Source: Bacillota bacterium (lineage in GTDB: Bacteria; Bacillota; Sulfobacillia; JAJZIM01; JAJZBP01). Taken from it: a stretch of DNA of 8,298 nucleotides. The stretch is from NCBI GenBank assembly GCA_021798855.1, contig JAJZBP010000087.1, positions 1 through 8,298 on the forward strand, given 5' to 3'. The first letter of the stretch is position 1. Each line of letters opens with the position of its first letter. This document shows positions 5,506 to 8,298 of this stretch, one piece after another. Position numbers and translations under genes: made by a program. Below the pieces are notes generated by a model, which was not told the origin of the DNA, searched no databases, and saw only the letters and a list, made by a program, of their open reading frames with translations.

Positions 5506-5922
5506 GTGTTAACGAGAATAAGTTGCTTGAAACGAGAGGGACGTACCACGAAACCGATAACTCGCCAATGGCTAAATATTGCCGCCGAGGACTTGGACGT
5601 TGGGCAATCAATGCTTGATAGTGGCCGTTACCTGTATGCTGGTTTTCAGGCTCAACAGTGTACGGAGAAGGCGTTGAAAGCGGTCATTGAGGAGAATACG
5701 GGAAGGCCACTGAAGATTCACGATCTAGTGGTGTTGGCGAAAACGGCCGGGTTGGACGCGGGGTTTCAAGAGTCGATCTTAGTTTTATCGCCGTACTATA
5801 TTGCAACCAGGTATCCAGAGGAACGGGAAGAATTATCGGGGAGAACCAACATGGATGTAGCAAAACAACTATTGCAAACGGCTAGGGAGGTGCTGGAATG
5901 GGCGAAGAAACGCTTGACGTAG
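5506..5922 (+). CDS. HEPN-domain protein, likely toxin of a HEPN/MNT pair
   Basis: This small helical protein (up to 138 aa) resembles HEPN-domain proteins (PF05168 type). Visible features are an N-terminal W-x3-A-x2-DL helix (residues 22-30), the family hallmark AQQCTEKALKAVI (49-61), and R67-x4-H72, which fits the R-x4-6-H motif of HEPN ribonucleases. Y98-x4-Y103 with an ATRYPE stretch follows. In characterised modules the HEPN partner is an RNase-type toxin neutralised by the nucleotidyltransferase encoded next to it; here that role is inferred. The next gene overlaps by 25 bases, indicating translational coupling. The start is unclear: GTG 5506 has no good ribosome site, and TTG 5527 would give a start closer to the conserved region. 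Confidence 0.85.
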   Translation: MLTRISCLKREGRTTKPITRQWLNIAAEDLDVGQSMLDSGRYLYAGFQAQQCTEKALKAVIEENTGRPLKIHDLVVLAKTAGLDAGFQESILVLSPYYIATRYPEEREELSGRTNMDVAKQLLQTAREVLEWAKKRLT

Positions 5923-6248
5923 GGAAGTTCGTAAGCGACTACGCTGCCAACCTGGAAAGCCATATTAGGGTTGACCGCATTCTCCTCTTTGGCTCCTACG
6001 CCAGAGGGGAAGCGACGAGAGATAGCGATCTAGACCTAATAGTTGTTTCGCCTGACTTTGGCGAAGACATTTTGACGGATTACACCATGGCTTACCGATG
6101 CTTGCCGGATCGCGTGATTGACATAGACGTTAAGCCTTGCTCCCCGTCTAAGATCGCTGCCGTCCAGCCGGATACCTTCCTAGCCTACGCATTGAAGGAG
6201 TCAAAGGTTGTTTACGAAAATGAAGCCGTGGCCTCGGCAACGAGGTAA
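5898..6248 (+). CDS. Minimal nucleotidyltransferase (MNT), likely antitoxin of the HEPN/MNT pair
   Basis: This is a 116-aa protein of the pol-beta/MNT superfamily (PF01909 type). It shows the exact GS-x10-DxD active-site pattern (G32-S33 ... D44-x-D46) within LLFGSYARGEATRDSDLDLIVV, and a likely third acidic residue at D75 or D77 in VIDIDV. All catalytic positions appear intact, so it may transfer nucleotides, as known MntA-type antitoxins do when they AMPylate their HEPN partners. ATG 5898 is preceded by GGGAGG (5885-5890) and lies inside the HEPN gene's 3' end. A terminator-like hairpin overlaps the stop codon. Confidence 0.88.
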   Translation: MGEETLDVGKFVSDYAANLESHIRVDRILLFGSYARGEATRDSDLDLIVVSPDFGEDILTDYTMAYRCLPDRVIDIDVKPCSPSKIAAVQPDTFLAYALKESKVVYENEAVASATR

Positions 6249-6254
6249 TTTTTT
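6232..6254 (+). terminator. Short terminator after the HEPN/MNT genes
   Basis: CCTCG (6232-6236), GNRA-type loop GCAA, CGAGG (6241-6245), then TAATTTTTT. The stem is only five base pairs and reaches into the last codons of the MNT gene, but the T-run is well placed. Confidence 0.5.
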
Positions 6255-6313
6255 CTGAAAAGCTGCGAAGGAGTGAAACGGTAATCTATCGCTAGCCTCC
6301 AGATGCCGTGTAA

Positions 6314-6639
6314 GGTGGACCCCTTTGCCAAGAGCATGGCCCAAAGCTTCGGCGCACCAAGGTAAAGCACCCCTGGACCAACGGAAACCCTGAGCGGTTC
6401 CTCCAGACCATCTGCCGGGAATTCTTCGCGGTGGCCCTGGAGCGTGGCGCAGGCGGCACCCGAGGTGCCGAGGACCGTCGCTCATAAGGCTCCATACCAG
6501 TATGGAGGAACTCCATCTGGATCTGAACAAATACCTGGAGCGATATAATACCAGGCGGGCTCATCGAGGCATCAAGAGAATCACTCCAGCACGAGCCCCT
6601 GCAAACTACCTGAAGACGGCTCTTGAATCCCCAAAATAG
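6314..6639 (+). pseudogene. 3' remnant of a DDE (rve-type) transposase, frameshifted
   Basis: Two frames together give the end of an integrase-core transposase. The first (6314-6484) contains CQEHG...KVKHPWTNGNPERF, the block that holds the third catalytic acidic residue (the E of NGxxER), then CREFFAVALER. The second (about 6478-6639) has HTSMEELHLDLNKYLERYNTRRAHRG, the usual C-terminal block, followed by TP and a TAG stop. The break lies near 6445-6485, where about 35-45 extra bases with a GGCACC-CGA-GGTGCC palindrome (6455-6469) interrupt the protein. The catalytic Asp residues and the N-terminus are absent. The pattern fits IS481- or IS3-like families, though I cannot choose between them. 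No clear terminal inverted repeats are seen. Confidence 0.8.
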
Positions 6640-6707
6640 ATGGTTGCCATGTTTTACCTTTTTGTCACCCCATTGACACCGCCCAACATTTTTTTCGACG
6701 CCAAGGG

Positions 6708-6737
6708 AGATACGACACTGTTTGTCGTATCTTTTTT
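6708..6737 (+). terminator. Strong intrinsic terminator upstream of addB
   Basis: AGATACGACA (6708-6717), loop CTGTT, exact complement TGTCGTATCT (6723-6732), then TTTTT. It can end transcripts coming from the mobile-element remnant and shields addB, whose promoter should then lie at or just after it. TACAAT at 6741-6746 is a candidate -10 without a good -35. Confidence 0.85.
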
Positions 6738-6764
6738 GTGTACAATCTAGACCGAGGTGGGGCC

Positions 6765-8298
6765 ATGGATCTCCGGTTGATTCTGGGACGGGCCGGGAGC
6801 GGGAAGACCAATTTGTGTCTGGAGGAGATCCGGGGGCACCTGCGTTGTGAGCCGCTGGGATCGCCCCTTATTTTTCTGGTGCCGGAGCAGGCGACCTTCC
6901 AGACCGAGCGGGCCTTGTTCACCCAGGGGGACGGCCCAACCGGGGCGGTGCGAGTGCGGGTTCTCAGTTTCCAGCGATTGGCCTGGTGGACTTTCCAGGA
7001 GACGGGCGGCGCTCGGCCACCGCTCAACGAGGTTGGAAAGATGATGCTCCTGCGGGCCATCCTTCAGGAAAAGGCTGGAGAGTTGCGAATGTTCGGCTCC
7101 TGTGTTCGGCAAAAGGGCTTTCTGGGTGAACTGTTACGGACCATCGGGGAATTGAAGGCCAACCGCGCCGGGGTGGATTGGCTGCGCATGGCGGCGGAGC
7201 AAGAAGCGGGGAGCGGGACGGGGGCGGACGGGACGTCCCTTGGACGCAAACTGCACGACCTGGCCCTTCTGGCCGGAGAAATGGAAGTCCGCTTGGAGGG
7301 ACGGTTCACCGATCCTGATGGAGTATTGGATTTGGCGGCGCGGCGTTTACCGGAAATGGACAACCTGCGGGAGGCACGGGTGTGGGTCGATGGATTTGCG
7401 GGTTTCACCCTGCAGGAACGTGAGATTCTGCGTGTCCTCCTGCGTACGACATCTGAGATCTCGATCACCCTAGCCCTCGATCCGGATCGGATGAGGGATG
7501 CCGATGGAACCTTTCGGCCGACTCTGCATACTTTCGCCTTATTGAGAGAACTGGCCTTGGCGCAAGGGGCCGACGTCAGGGCGCTCCGTCTCCAGACCGC
7601 TGTGGACGATCCGTTACCCCGCTTTCGAAACAATGTTGCCCTGTCTGTAGTGGAACGGGAATTGGCAGGGGCAGGGGGCGGGGCCGGGGCAGGAAGCGGT
7701 AGCGGCAGCCGGACCGGAGGCGCAGAACGGCTCCCAAGCGGAAGGCAAAACGGCAACAAAATTCAAATGGCGGCTCTGTCCGGTGTCCGCTTGGTGGAAG
7801 CCGCCTCCCCGCGGGAGGAAGCGGTGGCCACCGCCAGAGAGATCCTGCGTTTGGTTGGGGAAGAAGCTTATCGCTACCGGGATATCACCGTGGTGGTCTG
7901 GAACTTGCCCCTTTACCAGGATCTTCTGGAGGCTGCCTTCCGGCGTTACGGCATCCCCTACTTCCTGGACCAAGTCCGTCCGGTGACCTACCATCCGCTG
8001 GCTGAGTTGGTGCGTTCAGCCCTGGAAACGGTTGCCACCGACTGGGCCTATGAACCGGTCTTTCGTTACCTGAAAACCGACCTTACGCCGGTGGAGCGGG
8101 ACCAAGTGGATATCCTGGAGAATTACGTTTTGGCCCATGGACTGCGGGGCCGTGGGGTCTGGGATCGCGAGTGGAGCTACCGGCGTCTTTATACTCTGGG
8201 GGCGGACGAAACCGGAAACGGAACCGAAACCGGAACCGAAACCGAAACCGAAACCGAAACCGAAACCGAAACCGAAACCGGAAACGGAACCGAAAATG
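6765..8298 (+). CDS. addB: ATP-dependent helicase/nuclease subunit B, AddB (5' part)
   Basis: The first 511 codons of AddB, partner of AddA in the Bacillota AddAB complex that resects double-strand breaks and responds to Chi. The N-terminus holds a Walker A motif, GRAGSGKT (residues 8-15), then FLVPEQATF, a LSFQRLAW block, VWVDGFAGFTLQE, YRYRDITVVV, IPYFLDQVRPVTYHPL and VDILENYVLAHGLRG, which match B. subtilis AddB in order. ATG 6765 follows GAGGTGG with a short gap. The nuclease domain and iron-sulfur cysteines expected near the C-terminus lie outside the window (family about 1150 aa). Two linkers are unusual: a Gly/Ala/Ser tract at 301-320, and a Thr-Glu tract from about residue 482 that replaces the variable acidic linker. 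addA would be expected downstream. Confidence 0.96.
   Translation, partial: MDLRLILGRAGSGKTNLCLEEIRGHLRCEPLGSPLIFLVPEQATFQTERALFTQGDGPTGAVRVRVLSFQRLAWWTFQETGGARPPLNEVGKMMLLRAILQEKAGELRMFGSCVRQKGFLGELLRTIGELKANRAGVDWLRMAAEQEAGSGTGADGTSLGRKLHDLALLAGEMEVRLEGRFTDPDGVLDLAARRLPEMDNLREARVWVDGFAGFTLQEREILRVLLRTTSEISITLALDPDRMRDADGTFRPTLHTFALLRELALAQGADVRALRLQTAVDDPLPRFRNNVALSVVERELAGAGGGAGAGSGSGSRTGGAERLPSGRQNGNKIQMAALSGVRLVEAASPREEAVATAREILRLVGEEAYRYRDITVVVWNLPLYQDLLEAAFRRYGIPYFLDQVRPVTYHPLAELVRSALETVATDWAYEPVFRYLKTDLTPVERDQVDILENYVLAHGLRGRGVWDREWSYRRLYTLGADETGNGTETGTETETETETETETETGNGTEN
8208..8298 (+). repeat. In-frame ACCGAA tandem repeat inside addB
   Basis: The hexamer ACCGAA, with ACCGGA and AACGGA variants at its edges, repeats to near the window end. 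The core 8235-8279 is almost pure. In the addB frame it encodes Thr-Glu dipeptides with a few Thr-Gly and Asn-Gly. The hexamer period keeps the frame whatever the copy number. Confidence 0.95.

Noticed and set aside
7064..7759. Minus-strand 231-codon open frame
   Set aside because: It is antisense to addB, whose motifs and order match known AddB proteins; the Arg/Ser/Pro-rich translation is a high-GC shadow.
1..8298. CRISPR array or tRNA genes
   Set aside because: The tandem repeats have no unique spacers, and I found no tRNA-like T-arm or cloverleaf on either strand.

Overview
The window looks like a GC-rich Bacillota chromosome segment, possibly thermophilic. The evidence is an AddB-type (not RecB) nuclease subunit, purine-rich AGGAGG ribosome sites, sigma-A-like promoters, a cobalamin riboswitch with a terminator-type platform, and U-tailed intrinsic terminators. 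The species cannot be named from sequence alone.

Layout. The left edge (1-85) seems to be the start of a minus-strand gene: a near-ideal ribosome site and promoter lead into a GTG start, and the 12-bp tandem repeat then reads as Pro/Ala/Ser repeats running off the window. A plus-strand gene for a polytopic NapH/NosR-like 4Fe-4S membrane protein (276-1433) lies divergent to it. It converges on a minus-strand NiCoT-family nickel/cobalt permease (1617-2645), which is preceded by a cobalamin riboswitch and a transcription terminator (2677-2912). Cobalamin therefore probably shuts off its own cobalt supply.

The middle (about 2985-4335) holds a minus-strand nitroreductase and, upstream of it, a 20-codon cysteine-rich peptide gene. 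The peptide gene has a strong ribosome site and its own terminator. The nitroreductase has a separate promoter placed so close to its ATG that the mRNA may be leaderless. The pair is bracketed by two diverged copies of one non-coding repeat (about 3032-3212 and 4216-4335).

From about 4340 to 5500 I see no credible gene. The stretch is crowded with long perfect or near-perfect hairpins, including a 101-nt fold with about 24 paired positions in two stems, and with a duplicated motif of about 22 bp. It could be a large structured RNA, a pile of palindromic repeats, or a decayed element.

The right part has a HEPN/minimal nucleotidyltransferase pair (5506-6248), probably a toxin-antitoxin type module, followed by a short terminator. 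Next come a frameshifted 3' remnant of a DDE transposase (6314-6639), a strong terminator (6708-6737), and the first 511 codons of addB (6765 to the edge). The addB frame runs into an in-frame ACCGAA repeat encoding Thr-Glu. Both edges thus fall in in-frame tandem repeats, which could mean the window is an assembly contig broken at repeats.
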